49,102 bases of DNA from Acidimicrobiaceae bacterium. Lineage in GTDB: Bacteria > Actinomycetota > Acidimicrobiia > Acidimicrobiales > RAAP-2. Position 1 is the stretch's first letter. Each line of letters opens with the position of its first letter. Shown here piece after piece: positions 32,124-41,236 of this stretch. Both the position numbers and the translations under genes were made by a program. The stretch spans positions 1-49,102 of the forward strand of contig PMFN01000023.1 in NCBI GenBank assembly GCA_003155135.1, in the 5' to 3' direction. The notes under the pieces were generated by a model. The model made no database searches, was not told the DNA's origin, and saw only the letters and a program-made list of their open reading frames with translations.

Positions 32124-35100
32124 ATGCACATCGCCGAACGCAGCCAGGCACCGGCCCTGGCGGCACCGCCGCAGCGCCGGCTCGACGACATGTACGGCGA
32201 GGACGGGGGCCGGACTCTCATATCGGGCATCCAGGCCATCGTCCGGCTCGTGCTCGACCAGCGCCGGCTCGACGTGCTCCGCGGCTTTCGCACCGCAGCG
32301 TTCGTGAGCGGCTACGAGGGCTCGCCCCTCGCTGGGCTCGACCTTGAGTTGGGTCGCGTCCGACAGCGTCTCGACGATGCGGGCGTGGTGTTCACGCCCG
32401 CAGTGAATGAGGAGCTCGCCGCCACCGCGGTGGGCGGCACCCAACTGGTCGGCGACCTACCCGGCCGCGACGTCGACGGGGTGGTCGGCTTCTGGTACGG
32501 CAAGAACCCCGGGCTCGACCGGGCCGCCGATGCCATCCGCCACGCGAACTACTCGGGGACCGCCGCCCTCGGTGGCGCCGTCGCCATCATCGGCGACGAC
32601 CCCACGGCCAAGTCGTCCACCCTGCCGAGCTCGTCATCCACCATGGCGAAGAGCCTCAACCTGCCACTGCTCGCCCCAGGCTCCGTCGCCGACGTCGTGC
32701 GCCTCGGCCTCCACGCCGTGGCCCTGTCGCGTTACTCGGGCCTGTGGACCGGGCTCCAGGTCATCGCCGACATCGCCGACGGCGCGGCAGTCGTCGACCT
32801 CGGCTCGGCCCGAGACGGCATCCCCGCCCCGGACCCCGGGCGTCCGGCGCACCGGCCGCTCATGGTCGGACCCGGCGCCCTCCAGGCCGAGGAGGAGCTT
32901 CTCGGCGTCCGACTCCCCCGCGCACTCGAGTACGCCCGCATGGCCGGGCTCAACTCGGTCACCGTCGGCCCGCCAGGGGCCACGGTCGGCGTCATTGCCG
33001 CAGGGCACACGTACGCCGTGGTCCTCCGGGCGCTCGAGGACATGGGCATCGACGCCGACGCCTGTGGCCGCATGGGCCTGCGCCTCATCCGGCTCAGCCT
33101 CCCGTGGCCGCTCGACGTTGCCGAGGTGCGCGCCATGACTGAGGGCCTCGACGAAGTGCTCGTCATCGAGGACAAGGCGTCGTTCATCGAGTCCCAGGTC
33201 AAAGAGGCCCTCTACGGCCAGCGCCATGCCCCCCTCGTCGTCGGCAAGGCCGACCACGAGGGCCGCCCGCTGGTGCCCGCCGCCGGTTCGGTCGACAGCG
33301 ACACCGTCACCCGGGTACTGGCGCGCCGCCTCCCTGCGTCTTGTCTCCCAACCAGCGCGACACTCCGGATCGCAGCCCTCAACGGGCGGGCGCGCCTCGT
33401 GTTGCACGCTGCTCCCGTGCCGGCGCGAGCCGCAGCGTTCTGCTCGGGGTGCCCCCACAACATCTCGACGCGTGCGGCCGACGACCAGCTGGTCGGCCTC
33501 GGCATCGGCTGCCACGTCATGGCCGGGCTCGACCCAACCGGGCGAGGCCACCAGGTGGGCATGACCCAGATGGGGGGCGAAGGCGCGCAGTGGTCGGGCA
33601 TGGCCCCATTCGCCGGCGGCGCGCACTACGTGCAGAACATCGGCGACGGCACCTTCTTCCACTCGGGGTCCCTTGCTGTGCGCGCGGCGGTGGCGGCCGG
33701 GGTGGACATCACCTACAAGCTGCTCTACAACGACGCCGTCGCCATGACCGGCGGCCAGCACGCCGAAGGGCGCATCGCGGTGCCCGAGCTCACCAGGCTG
33801 TTGGCACTCGAGGGGGTACGGCGGGTGATCGTGACCACGCCCGAGCCGCGCCGGTACCGCCGGATCCCCCTTGATCCGATCGCCGAGGTCCGCCATCGCG
33901 ACGAGCTCGCGACCGCCATGCGCGAGCTCGAGGCCACCGGCGGCGTCACCGTGCTCATCCACGACGACCAGTGCGCAGCCGAGCTGCGCCGGCTTCGTCG
34001 GCGGGGCAGCCTGCCCGAGCCGACGAGCCGGGTGTGGATCAACGAGAGGGTGTGCGAGGGCTGCGGCGACTGCGGCGAGAAGTCGACCTGCCTCTCGGTC
34101 GTCCCCGTCGAGACCGAGTTCGGCCGCAAGACGACAATCCGTCAGGGTTCGTGCAACAGCGACCTGTCCTGTTTGCGGGGCGACTGTCCGTCCTTCGTCA
34201 TGGTGACACCGGCGGCCACCGGCGGTCGCACCGAGGCGCGCCCGCTCCCCCACCTGCCGGTCGCGCTCGTCGAGCCGCAGACCGTCCGCACGCCGTCAGA
34301 GCTGCTGGTCCGCATGCCGGGCATCGGGGGGACCGGCGTGGTCACCGTCTCTCGCATCCTGCAAGTGGCCGCCCACCTCGACGGCCTCTACGCCGCAGGC
34401 CTCGATCAGACCGGACTGGCCCAAAAGGGCGGCCCGGTGGTCTCCGACGTGCGCATCTCGGCTCATCCGATCGACGGTGCCGTCAAGGCCGGGTCCCGTT
34501 CGGTGGACCTGCTGCTCGGGCTCGACCTGCTCGGTGCCGCCGGCACGGAGAACCTGGCGGCTTGTGACCCCAAGCGCACGGTGGGGGTGGTCAACACGGC
34601 GGGGGTGGCCACCATGGCCATGGTGCGCGACCCTTCCATCGCCTTCCCCCACGACCTCGACCCCGTCCAGCGCGCCACTCGGGCGGCGGACAGCTTCTTC
34701 CTCGACGCGCAGTGGATCGCCGAGCGGCTCTTCGGCGATCACATGCCGACCAACGTGCTCATGCTGGGCGCCGCCTACCAGCACGGCTGCTTGCCGGTCA
34801 CCGCCCGTTCCCTGGAAGAGGCCATCACCCTCAATGGCAGCGACATCGAACAGAACCTCCTCGCCTTCGCCTGGGGCAGAGCGGCGGTGCTCGACGCTGA
34901 CGCGGTCCACTCGGCGCTCACCCCGGCGGCACCGCCTCCCCCCGCTCCTCCCGCATCGGTCCGCCGCCTGACGGTATCGGCGCCGGCGGCACTGCGCGAA
35001 CTCGTCGAGCGTCTCGCGGCCGACCTCGTCGCCTACCAGAGCCCCGCCTACGCGCTGCACTACGTCGAAGCAGTGCTCGAGCTCGCGCGCATCGAAGAGG

Positions 35101-35663
35101 CGCGCACCGCCGACCCGACGCTGCCGGTGGCGTGTGCCTACGCCCGAGGGCTGCACAAGCTGATGGCGTACAAGGACGAGTACGAGGTCGCCCGCCTACA
35201 CCTCGACCCGGCGGAGCGAGCCGCGGTCACCGCCGAGTTCGGCGAAGGGGCGCACACCTCGGTGCAGCTGCATCCGCCGGTGCTGAAGGCGCTGGGCCTC
35301 AAGCGCAAGATCAGCCTCGGCCCAGTGGCGACGCCGGCCTTCCACGTGCTCCGAGCCGGTCGGCGCCTGCGCGGCACCCGCTTGGACCCGTTCGGGCATG
35401 CCGAGATGCGCCGGACCGAGCGGGCACTCGTCGAGGAGTACCGCTCCCTGATGGCGTCGGCGCTCGAGCGCCTGACGCCGGCCACCGCCGCATTGGTGGC
35501 CGCCCTCGCCACGTCTGCCGAGGAGATCCGTGGGTACGAGGATGTGAAGCGCGCCAACATCGCTCGCTTCGCTGCCCTCACCACCGAATTGGTCAGCGAA
35601 ATCGGCGTCCGCTGGGAAGCAGGACGAGAACCCGGCCACGCTGGATGGAAAGTCGCGGGTTGA
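32124..35663 (+). CDS. Fused indolepyruvate ferredoxin oxidoreductase family protein
   Basis: The 1179-residue protein oxidatively decarboxylates aryl or branched 2-oxo acids to acyl-CoA with reduction of ferredoxin. The N-terminal half is the alpha-like part, with SGYEGSPLAGLD and VGFWYGKNPGLDRA. Residues about 430-570 carry the thiamine diphosphate region (FCSGCPHNIST, NIGDGTFFHSG, YNDAVAMTGGQ). A cysteine-rich Fe-S stretch lies near 643-690 (CEGCGDCGEKSTC, CNSDLSC, C). The C-terminal gamma-like domain follows from about 725 (MPGIGGTGVVTVSRIL). Coupling to the dehydrogenase upstream gives a route from amino acid to acyl-CoA. No ferredoxin gene is adjacent. Confidence 0.93.
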   Translation: MHIAERSQAPALAAPPQRRLDDMYGEDGGRTLISGIQAIVRLVLDQRRLDVLRGFRTAAFVSGYEGSPLAGLDLELGRVRQRLDDAGVVFTPAVNEELAATAVGGTQLVGDLPGRDVDGVVGFWYGKNPGLDRAADAIRHANYSGTAALGGAVAIIGDDPTAKSSTLPSSSSTMAKSLNLPLLAPGSVADVVRLGLHAVALSRYSGLWTGLQVIADIADGAAVVDLGSARDGIPAPDPGRPAHRPLMVGPGALQAEEELLGVRLPRALEYARMAGLNSVTVGPPGATVGVIAAGHTYAVVLRALEDMGIDADACGRMGLRLIRLSLPWPLDVAEVRAMTEGLDEVLVIEDKASFIESQVKEALYGQRHAPLVVGKADHEGRPLVPAAGSVDSDTVTRVLARRLPASCLPTSATLRIAALNGRARLVLHAAPVPARAAAFCSGCPHNISTRAADDQLVGLGIGCHVMAGLDPTGRGHQVGMTQMGGEGAQWSGMAPFAGGAHYVQNIGDGTFFHSGSLAVRAAVAAGVDITYKLLYNDAVAMTGGQHAEGRIAVPELTRLLALEGVRRVIVTTPEPRRYRRIPLDPIAEVRHRDELATAMRELEATGGVTVLIHDDQCAAELRRLRRRGSLPEPTSRVWINERVCEGCGDCGEKSTCLSVVPVETEFGRKTTIRQGSCNSDLSCLRGDCPSFVMVTPAATGGRTEARPLPHLPVALVEPQTVRTPSELLVRMPGIGGTGVVTVSRILQVAAHLDGLYAAGLDQTGLAQKGGPVVSDVRISAHPIDGAVKAGSRSVDLLLGLDLLGAAGTENLAACDPKRTVGVVNTAGVATMAMVRDPSIAFPHDLDPVQRATRAADSFFLDAQWIAERLFGDHMPTNVLMLGAAYQHGCLPVTARSLEEAITLNGSDIEQNLLAFAWGRAAVLDADAVHSALTPAAPPPPAPPASVRRLTVSAPAALRELVERLAADLVAYQSPAYALHYVEAVLELARIEEARTADPTLPVACAYARGLHKLMAYKDEYEVARLHLDPAERAAVTAEFGEGAHTSVQLHPPVLKALGLKRKISLGPVATPAFHVLRAGRRLRGTRLDPFGHAEMRRTERALVEEYRSLMASALERLTPATAALVAALATSAEEIRGYEDVKRANIARFAALTTELVSEIGVRWEAGREPGHAGWKVAG

Positions 35664-35669
35664 TGATCC

Positions 35670-36473
35670 TCATCGAAGCTCTGGGACTGGCTGGAGGACG
35701 AATCCCGACGTCAGAAGACGCGACCCGTCAAAGGTGATGCCGAGGGCCTCGTAGCCGTCGATCGATTCCAAGCGGGCCAACGCATCGACTCCACCTACGG
35801 CTACCGCGGTGGCGAGCGCGTCGGCCAGACCGAGGTCGGGTCCGCTGACGCTGGCCGACGCCATCAGCGCCGACGGAAGCCCGGTGTGCGGATTGATGAG
35901 GTGCGCGCCCCGCTCGTAGGCGCCCGACGTGGCCAAGGCTCCCGCAAGATCAACCACGCACGCGAGCTGGTGGGGCGCGAGGGGGTCCGCGATGCCCACC
36001 CTGAAATTCCTCTCCCCCGCCGGCCCGCCGAAGCTCGCGATGTCCCCGGCGGCGTTGACCAAGGCGCCGTCGATGGCCATTGCCGCGAAGGCCCCGATGG
36101 CACGTTGCGCGGCCCAACCTTTGACGTAGCCGGTCGGATCTACCCCGCCAGGCATCGCCCAGGGATCGAACCATCCCCCGGAGATTTCCCTCGCTTCAGC
36201 GCACCGCTCGAGCACCTCGACCATCTCTGGTGGTGCATCCGCCACGCTGATCTCTCCACGACGGAGTCGGCTCATCGGGCTGTTGTTTTTCCAGGTGCTG
36301 AAGAGCGAGTCCGCTCGCTGAAGGATGGCGCGTGCCTTGGCCAAGGGAACCGCTGCCTCGGACGACCCGACGCCGGCGGAGCAAAAGAGGTCGACCGTCA
36401 CCACCGTCCCCATCACCTCGATGAGCTGATGGACGACCTGTGGTCCGGCCCGTTTCCCCGTGTGGTCGTTCAC
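35670..36473 (-). CDS. apbE: FAD:protein FMN transferase (ApbE)
   Basis: The 267-residue enzyme attaches FMN from FAD to a Thr/Ser of target proteins. It has MGTVVTVDLF at the start, SLFSTWKNNSPMSRLRRGE, VDPTGYVKGWAAQRA, LVNAAGDIASFGG and HLINPHTGLPS, covering the FAD and Mg sites. I see no signal peptide or lipobox, unlike many ApbE proteins, so flavinylation might occur in the cytoplasm. The GTG start at 36473 has AGGACC upstream and lies 11 bases after the gene for its probable substrate, the FMN-binding protein. It converges on the oxidoreductase gene with a six-base gap. Confidence 0.93.
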   Translation of the reverse strand: MNDHTGKRAGPQVVHQLIEVMGTVVTVDLFCSAGVGSSEAAVPLAKARAILQRADSLFSTWKNNSPMSRLRRGEISVADAPPEMVEVLERCAEAREISGGWFDPWAMPGGVDPTGYVKGWAAQRAIGAFAAMAIDGALVNAAGDIASFGGPAGERNFRVGIADPLAPHQLACVVDLAGALATSGAYERGAHLINPHTGLPSALMASASVSGPDLGLADALATAVAVGGVDALARLESIDGYEALGITFDGSRLLTSGFVLQPVPELR

Positions 36474-36484
36474 TCGAGGGTCCT

Positions 36485-36985
36485 CTAGAACCCCAGTTTG
36501 CTGAGCGCTGACTGGAGTGACTGGGCAAAGCCGGCACTCGTGTAGCTGGCTCCCGAGACACCCTGGATGTTGGCGCTCTGCGCCTGCATTGCCTGCTGTT
36601 CGAGCATGGGGATCGACTGCTGATCGATGGCCTGTGAGCGTCCGTTCCCGCCGTCGTCGAGCGAGGCGATCCCGATATTCGTGATCTTCTTGCCCGACGC
36701 CGTGACCGTGACGGACAGGACGCCGAAGTTGTAGTTCACCTGCGCACCGGTGGCGGTCCGAGTCGTGGACGGGACCGCAGAAGTCGTCGTACTCGGCGGA
36801 GCGCCGGCTGTGGCCGGGTTGGACGACGTCGGCTGGGTGGGGGGCGTCGTGGTCGTCGTGCTGCGGCTCGAGGACGACGCCCCGGGCAGTGAACCGAGAC
36901 TGATGCTGGACGGCTTGGTGTGGAAGCTCAGGACGCCGACGAGGCCGGCCACTGTCGCCAGCATCAAAATTGGTGCTCGTCTCAT
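36485..36985 (-). CDS. Exported FMN-binding domain protein, ApbE substrate
   Basis: The 166-residue protein has a short hydrophobic N-terminal anchor or signal (ILMLATVAGLVGVLSF), a Ser/Thr/Pro-rich linker of about 60 residues, and a small FMN_bind domain. Near the C-terminus GVSGASYTSAGF matches the S-G-A-x-x-T flavinylation motif. The threonine in SGASYT is the likely site of covalent FMN. It lies between the genes for the ferric-reductase-like membrane protein and ApbE on the same strand. It probably takes electrons from that membrane protein outside the cytoplasmic membrane (inference). Confidence 0.9.
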   Translation of the reverse strand: MRRAPILMLATVAGLVGVLSFHTKPSSISLGSLPGASSSSRSTTTTTPPTQPTSSNPATAGAPPSTTTSAVPSTTRTATGAQVNYNFGVLSVTVTASGKKITNIGIASLDDGGNGRSQAIDQQSIPMLEQQAMQAQSANIQGVSGASYTSAGFAQSLQSALSKLGF

Positions 36986-37028
36986 AACGTCTTCGGGTTT
37001 TGGAGCCTCATGACATCTCCTTCTCGAG

Positions 37029-38462
37029 TCAAAATGAGAAAGCTTCTTGGTGGATGTGCTCACGTGGGACGCCGAGCTGCGCCGCATACGCGAGGACCAT
37101 CTCGTTGAACCCACCGGGTCCGCAGATGTACACGTCTCGTCCATCAATGTCGGGCACCAGCTTGCGCAACGCCCTCTCGTCGAATCGGATCTTGTGTCGC
37201 GATCCGACGACCTCGTGGTAGTCGCCGTCCCGCTGGCGAACGAGCTCCTTGAGCTCGTGACGAAGCACGATGTCGTCGGGCTTCGAGGCGCGCACGACGA
37301 CCGTCGCGTCGACCGAGGCGGGCAGGTCCTCGAGGAGCGCACGCAATGGCGTAATCCCCACCCCTGCCCCGATCAGCGCCACCTTCTCCGTCGTGCGTGC
37401 ATGTTGCGTGAATGCTCCATAGGGTCCCTCGATGAGCACACGTGTCCCAGGGCGAAGTTGCGCGAGTGCGGCACTGTGGTCGCCAAGGCCCTTCACCGTC
37501 ACCCGGAGAAAGGGCGGCTGGGGAAGAGCAGAGAGTGAGTAGGGATGCGCATGCCACCACAGGCCCTGGGCGAGGAATCGCCACTGGAAGAATTGTCCGC
37601 CGGAAACGGCCAAGCGGCTGAGCCCGCGCCCTGAGCAGACCAGCGAGTACACCCCCGGGGCCTCTTGGTGGACCGAGACCACTCGTAGCCGGAAGCGGAG
37701 ATTCCTGACGACCGGAATGACAATGCGACAGGCGATCACGACGCCCGCGGTCGCCGACCACAGCACAATCCAGATGGCGCGAGTGAGCGGGTGCCCGATG
37801 AACGCGCCACCGGTGACGATTTGATGCGCGAAGGCGAGAGCCAGCGCCAGATAGGTATAGAGGTGAACGACCCACCACGTCTCGTACTGCAACCGGCGAC
37901 GCGCATAGCGGATGGAGGTCACGCCCGCCAAAATGAGAAGGCAGAATCCGGCGGCGGCAGCCAGCACGTCAGGGTACGTGGTGAGGAATGTCCAGAGCTG
38001 ATGCAGGCCCCCGACCTTTTGGAGCTGCGCATACCCAAGGGTGATGAGCACGACGTGGAGGGCGATGAGCACCAGGGGCCACCCCCCGATGCGGCGGTGC
38101 CAGCGGACGAGCGCATCCTGTCCGACAGCGCGCTCCAGCCATGGCATGCGCGCGATCAGCAGAATCATCACGAGCATCAGATAGGTGCCGACGAATCCGG
38201 TCAGGCGACCGCCGGCGATCAACACGCCTCCGGGAGCGGCGAGCGAGCCACGCGTCTCGCCGGCGACGACCAGGGCGATGGTGGCGCCCAGGCCGAGACC
38301 CACGAGCGCTGCGAACGCGTCTGCCACGAAGGGCACGGGGGAGGGGGATCCGCGTCGCCGGGCACGAGTGGTGCCGACCGACCAGGGGCGGTGCGCGCGC
38401 TGCGGCGATGTTGCGAGCATCTCGGGTTGGGGTGCCACGCTGCGATGGTACCGACGCTGCAT
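37029..38462 (-). CDS. Ferric-reductase-like transmembrane protein fused to FAD/NAD-binding reductase
   Basis: The 477-residue protein has about six transmembrane helices (about 40-260) with paired haem-type histidines (WHRRIGGWPLVLIALHVVL and WWVVHLYTYLALALAFAHQ). A C-terminal ferredoxin-NADP-reductase module has FAD motifs HPYSLSALPQP and EGPYGAFT and NAD motifs GAGVGITPLRALL and CGPGGFNEM. It would move electrons from NAD(P)H across the membrane. Downstream FMN-binding and ApbE genes make a flavin-based acceptor plausible. ATG 38462 is preferred because it precedes the first helix and a CATGTT element is six bases upstream; an inner ATG at 38420 is possible. Confidence 0.88.
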   Translation of the reverse strand: MQRRYHRSVAPQPEMLATSPQRAHRPWSVGTTRARRRGSPSPVPFVADAFAALVGLGLGATIALVVAGETRGSLAAPGGVLIAGGRLTGFVGTYLMLVMILLIARMPWLERAVGQDALVRWHRRIGGWPLVLIALHVVLITLGYAQLQKVGGLHQLWTFLTTYPDVLAAAAGFCLLILAGVTSIRYARRRLQYETWWVVHLYTYLALALAFAHQIVTGGAFIGHPLTRAIWIVLWSATAGVVIACRIVIPVVRNLRFRLRVVSVHQEAPGVYSLVCSGRGLSRLAVSGGQFFQWRFLAQGLWWHAHPYSLSALPQPPFLRVTVKGLGDHSAALAQLRPGTRVLIEGPYGAFTQHARTTEKVALIGAGVGITPLRALLEDLPASVDATVVVRASKPDDIVLRHELKELVRQRDGDYHEVVGSRHKIRFDERALRKLVPDIDGRDVYICGPGGFNEMVLAYAAQLGVPREHIHQEAFSF

Positions 38463-38761
38463 AAGAGCAACATGAGCTGGAACTATGGGTTCCTCCCGAC
38501 CCCTCTTATATGTTTCGGCAACGTGACGAAATAGGCCATCGGAGCGCCCGAACGGCCCGGGATCCGCCCCGGGGGCGTCCCCAGCTGAAGCGGTGCTGAG
38601 GACGGCGTCGTGCCGACGGTCCCTGCGCACCCCGTGGGGGCGCTGTCCTCTAATCTGAAGCCTCCCACCCCATCCGATGCGAGGAGTCGCGCACCGTTCG
38701 GTCGGACCCTCGGAGGGTGTGTCGCAGTGGGCGAGCGGCGAGGCCCCGTGGAGGTCATCGA
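38463..38761. other. Divergent intergenic region
   Basis: These 299 bases separate the membrane reductase from the SGNH esterase and contain no gene I can support. TAATCT at 38651-38656 could be the -10 of the esterase gene with a leader of about 100 bases. An AT-rich patch near 38504-38515 may belong to the minus-strand promoter. No hairpin with a T-tract is visible. Confidence 0.5.
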
Positions 38762-40453
38762 GTGGGTGTGAAAGGTCATCGGGGTGCAGCCCGGTTGGTG
38801 CGGGCAATGGTTGTCGGCGCCCTCTCCCTCCTCGTTCTCGGGGCACCCGGCGGCGCGGTGACGGCCACCACGCCTGGAGCCGGTCCCACCACAACCGCCA
38901 CGACCGTGCCGACCTGGCAGACCACGTGGACCTCGGCCATGGACTTCTACGAAGGGACCGCGGTCGATGCCACAGCCCGTGATCTCGCCACCGTGGCAGT
39001 CGCCGGCACGGCCGTGCAGCTCAGGCTCTCCAATCAGTGGAGCGCGAGCCCGACCACGTTCGGCGCGGTCACCGTCGGCGCCTCGGCGGGCGGCACCGCC
39101 CTGGTCACCGGCACGAGCGTCCCCGTCACGTTCGGCGGGGCCCGGGAGGTCACCATCGGCGCCGGCCAATACATCACCAGTGACCCCGTCGCGCTCGAGG
39201 TCCGAGCGGGCCAGACGTTGGCGGTGAGCATGTGGGTGGAGGGGTCCTCGACCGTCACCGTGCACTACTGCTGCAGCGGTGCCGTCGACTCCTACGCCAC
39301 ACCGAACAACGCCGGCAACCAGACAATGGACGAGACCGGCACACCTTTCACGCTCGCGTCCACCCACATGCGCTGGCTCTCAGCGATCTCGGTGGCCGGC
39401 ACGCCGGCCGTCGGCTCCGTCGTGGCATTCGGCGATTCCATCACCGACGGCTTCCAGGACGCGGGCGCCGGCTGGCCTGTCCCGCTCCAGCGCCGCATCG
39501 GGCAGCTCGCGCCGTCGGCACAGGTCTCGGTCGTCAACGAGGGCATCTCGGGCAACACACTCACCGCCTTCCCCGCTTCGCCGCCCAATCTCACCTACGC
39601 ACTGACCTCGGGGGGGCTTCCCGGCGTGACCCGCCTCGCCTCTGACGCGCTCTCGCTCCCCGGCACGAAGGACGTGGCCCTCTTCCTCGGCACCAACGAC
39701 ATCTGGTTCGGCGGCCAGTTGGCCCCCGGCTCGCCCTACGGCTCCTCCGCGTCGATCATTAGCGCCATGCAGTCGGTGATCACCCAGGTCCACGCCGCGG
39801 GGATGAAGGTGTTCGGCGTCACGCTGCTCCCTCGGACATCGTCGCCGCCCGGCGCCAAGCCCGAAGTCTGGACCCCGGCGGATCAGGCCAACCTCGAAGC
39901 CGTGAACGCTTGGATCCGCAGCAGCGCCAGCGGGTTCGACGGTGTGATCGACCTGGCGGCGGTTACCGCCGATGTCTACAACGGGCAGTGCGACAGCACC
40001 TCACTCTTCGGCCCCTACAACTCGGGCGACAACCTCCATCCGAGTGTCGCCGGGGAGGTGGCGATGGCCAACGCCATCCCCACCACGCTGTTCGACATCC
40101 CGGAGGCTCCCCAGCTGCCCACGACGGTCACCGCCACGCCGACGCCCGGCTGCGCAGGTGCGCTGGCCGCCGAACGCGTCATGCAGCTCGCCCAGTCGCA
40201 GCCGACGGCCTCGACGACCACGTCGACACCGACGACCTCCGGGCTGCCCACGACGCACCCGGTCGCCTCCGCCCACGCCGCCACGAGTCCGTGGTTGCCC
40301 ACGGTCGTCATCGTCGCGGTGGTCGTTGCGGTGGCTGGGACGATGGGCATCCTCCTGCGGCGACGGAGCCTCCGCCGTCGACGTCAACGGCGGCTGCTCT
40401 CCCCGAGCGCCGATGGCCGCCCAGCCCACCAGCGGCGCCCGGTCAACCGGTAG
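38762..40453 (+). CDS. Membrane-anchored SGNH/GDSL esterase
   Basis: The 563-residue protein has a signal peptide (VVGALSLLVLGAPGGAVTA), a Thr-rich spacer, an N-terminal beta domain of about 150 residues and a GDSL-type hydrolase domain. VVAFGDSITDGF places the nucleophile at S226. The block NEGISGNTL, then FLGTNDIWF and DNLHPS complete the S-G-N-H set. After a Ser/Thr-rich linker come a transmembrane helix (VVIVAVVVAVAGTMGILL) and a basic cytoplasmic tail. It is an exported, anchored esterase of unknown substrate. GTG 38762 has GGAGGT six bases upstream. The last 11 bases overlap the convergent GNAT gene. Confidence 0.9.
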   Translation: MGVKGHRGAARLVRAMVVGALSLLVLGAPGGAVTATTPGAGPTTTATTVPTWQTTWTSAMDFYEGTAVDATARDLATVAVAGTAVQLRLSNQWSASPTTFGAVTVGASAGGTALVTGTSVPVTFGGAREVTIGAGQYITSDPVALEVRAGQTLAVSMWVEGSSTVTVHYCCSGAVDSYATPNNAGNQTMDETGTPFTLASTHMRWLSAISVAGTPAVGSVVAFGDSITDGFQDAGAGWPVPLQRRIGQLAPSAQVSVVNEGISGNTLTAFPASPPNLTYALTSGGLPGVTRLASDALSLPGTKDVALFLGTNDIWFGGQLAPGSPYGSSASIISAMQSVITQVHAAGMKVFGVTLLPRTSSPPGAKPEVWTPADQANLEAVNAWIRSSASGFDGVIDLAAVTADVYNGQCDSTSLFGPYNSGDNLHPSVAGEVAMANAIPTTLFDIPEAPQLPTTVTATPTPGCAGALAAERVMQLAQSQPTASTTTSTPTTSGLPTTHPVASAHAATSPWLPTVVIVAVVVAVAGTMGILLRRRSLRRRRQRRLLSPSADGRPAHQRRPVNR

Positions 40454-41129
40454 AGCGCCGCTTCTCGTCGCTCGGTGCGGCACCCAGCGTCAGACGGTAC
40501 CGCACAAACTTCTCGCCGCTCCGACTCGTCACCTCACCGTCGGATTCCCATCCAAGGCGTTCGTAAAATGCGCGGGCGGCCTGATCGGGCGGCGTCACCA
40601 GCACGATTTCGTGGCGCTGGGCTGCACGGGCCTGCTGTACGGCGAACTCGACGAGTTGGCGACCCGTCCCCGAACCCTGTGCGTCGGCCGCCACCAAGAC
40701 GTGGGTGATCTCGGCCGTCCTCGGTGCCTCGGGGCTTTCGGAGGTGTCGTTTCGACGCAAGCGCCTCGCCAGCATGCGGACGACACCACGTGCATACCGG
40801 CGACCCCGGGTCACCAGAAGGTCGCGCGCCAGCTGCGGATGGGTCGCGGCCCGGGCGATGATGCGCACGCCGAGTGCCCCACCGTGACGGCGCAACATGG
40901 CGTGCACGTGCTGAGCCGGGTCGACGGCGCCCAGGAGTCCGCCGAGGACCCGGTCGCGCTCGTCGACGGCGGTGAGCGCGATGCCCCCAGGGGCATCGAT
41001 CCACGCTCGGTAATAGGTCCGCAAGAAGGGTGGCCCGTACCGGGTGAGGAACTCCATGTCGAGCACCTCGCCGTGCAACGCGACCAGCGCCTCGACGTCT
41101 CGGGGAACCATCGGGCGGACGAGGGTCAT
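40443..41129 (-). CDS. GNAT-family N-acetyltransferase
   Basis: The 228-residue protein begins VRPMVPRDVEALVALHGEVL. Its acetyl-CoA motif A is THVLVAADAQGSGTGRQLVEFAV and motif B is ARAFYERLGWESDGEV. The middle has an extra stretch of about 50 residues rich in arginine (RGRRYARGVVRMLARRLRR) between the first strand group and motif A. The acceptor is not known. TAGCTT at 41165-41160 on the minus strand may be its -10. Confidence 0.85.
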   Translation of the reverse strand: MTLVRPMVPRDVEALVALHGEVLDMEFLTRYGPPFLRTYYRAWIDAPGGIALTAVDERDRVLGGLLGAVDPAQHVHAMLRRHGGALGVRIIARAATHPQLARDLLVTRGRRYARGVVRMLARRLRRNDTSESPEAPRTAEITHVLVAADAQGSGTGRQLVEFAVQQARAAQRHEIVLVTPPDQAARAFYERLGWESDGEVTSRSGEKFVRYRLTLGAAPSDEKRRSTG

Positions 41130-41224
41130 GGATCGAGGGGACGGATCGACACATCGTGCAAGCTATCGTTCGCGCACTCGCGCGCTACACCAGCCGACGA
41201 CCTCAACCTCCCGATGGGCGCCGA

Positions 41225-41236
41225 TAAGGTTCTCGG
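41225..41236 (+). promoter_or_regulatory. Candidate leaderless -10 element of the alpha/beta hydrolase gene
   Basis: TAAGGT (41225-41230) fits TANNNT and ends six bases before GTG 41237. The six-base gap TCTCGG has no Shine-Dalgarno sequence. Confidence 0.5.
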
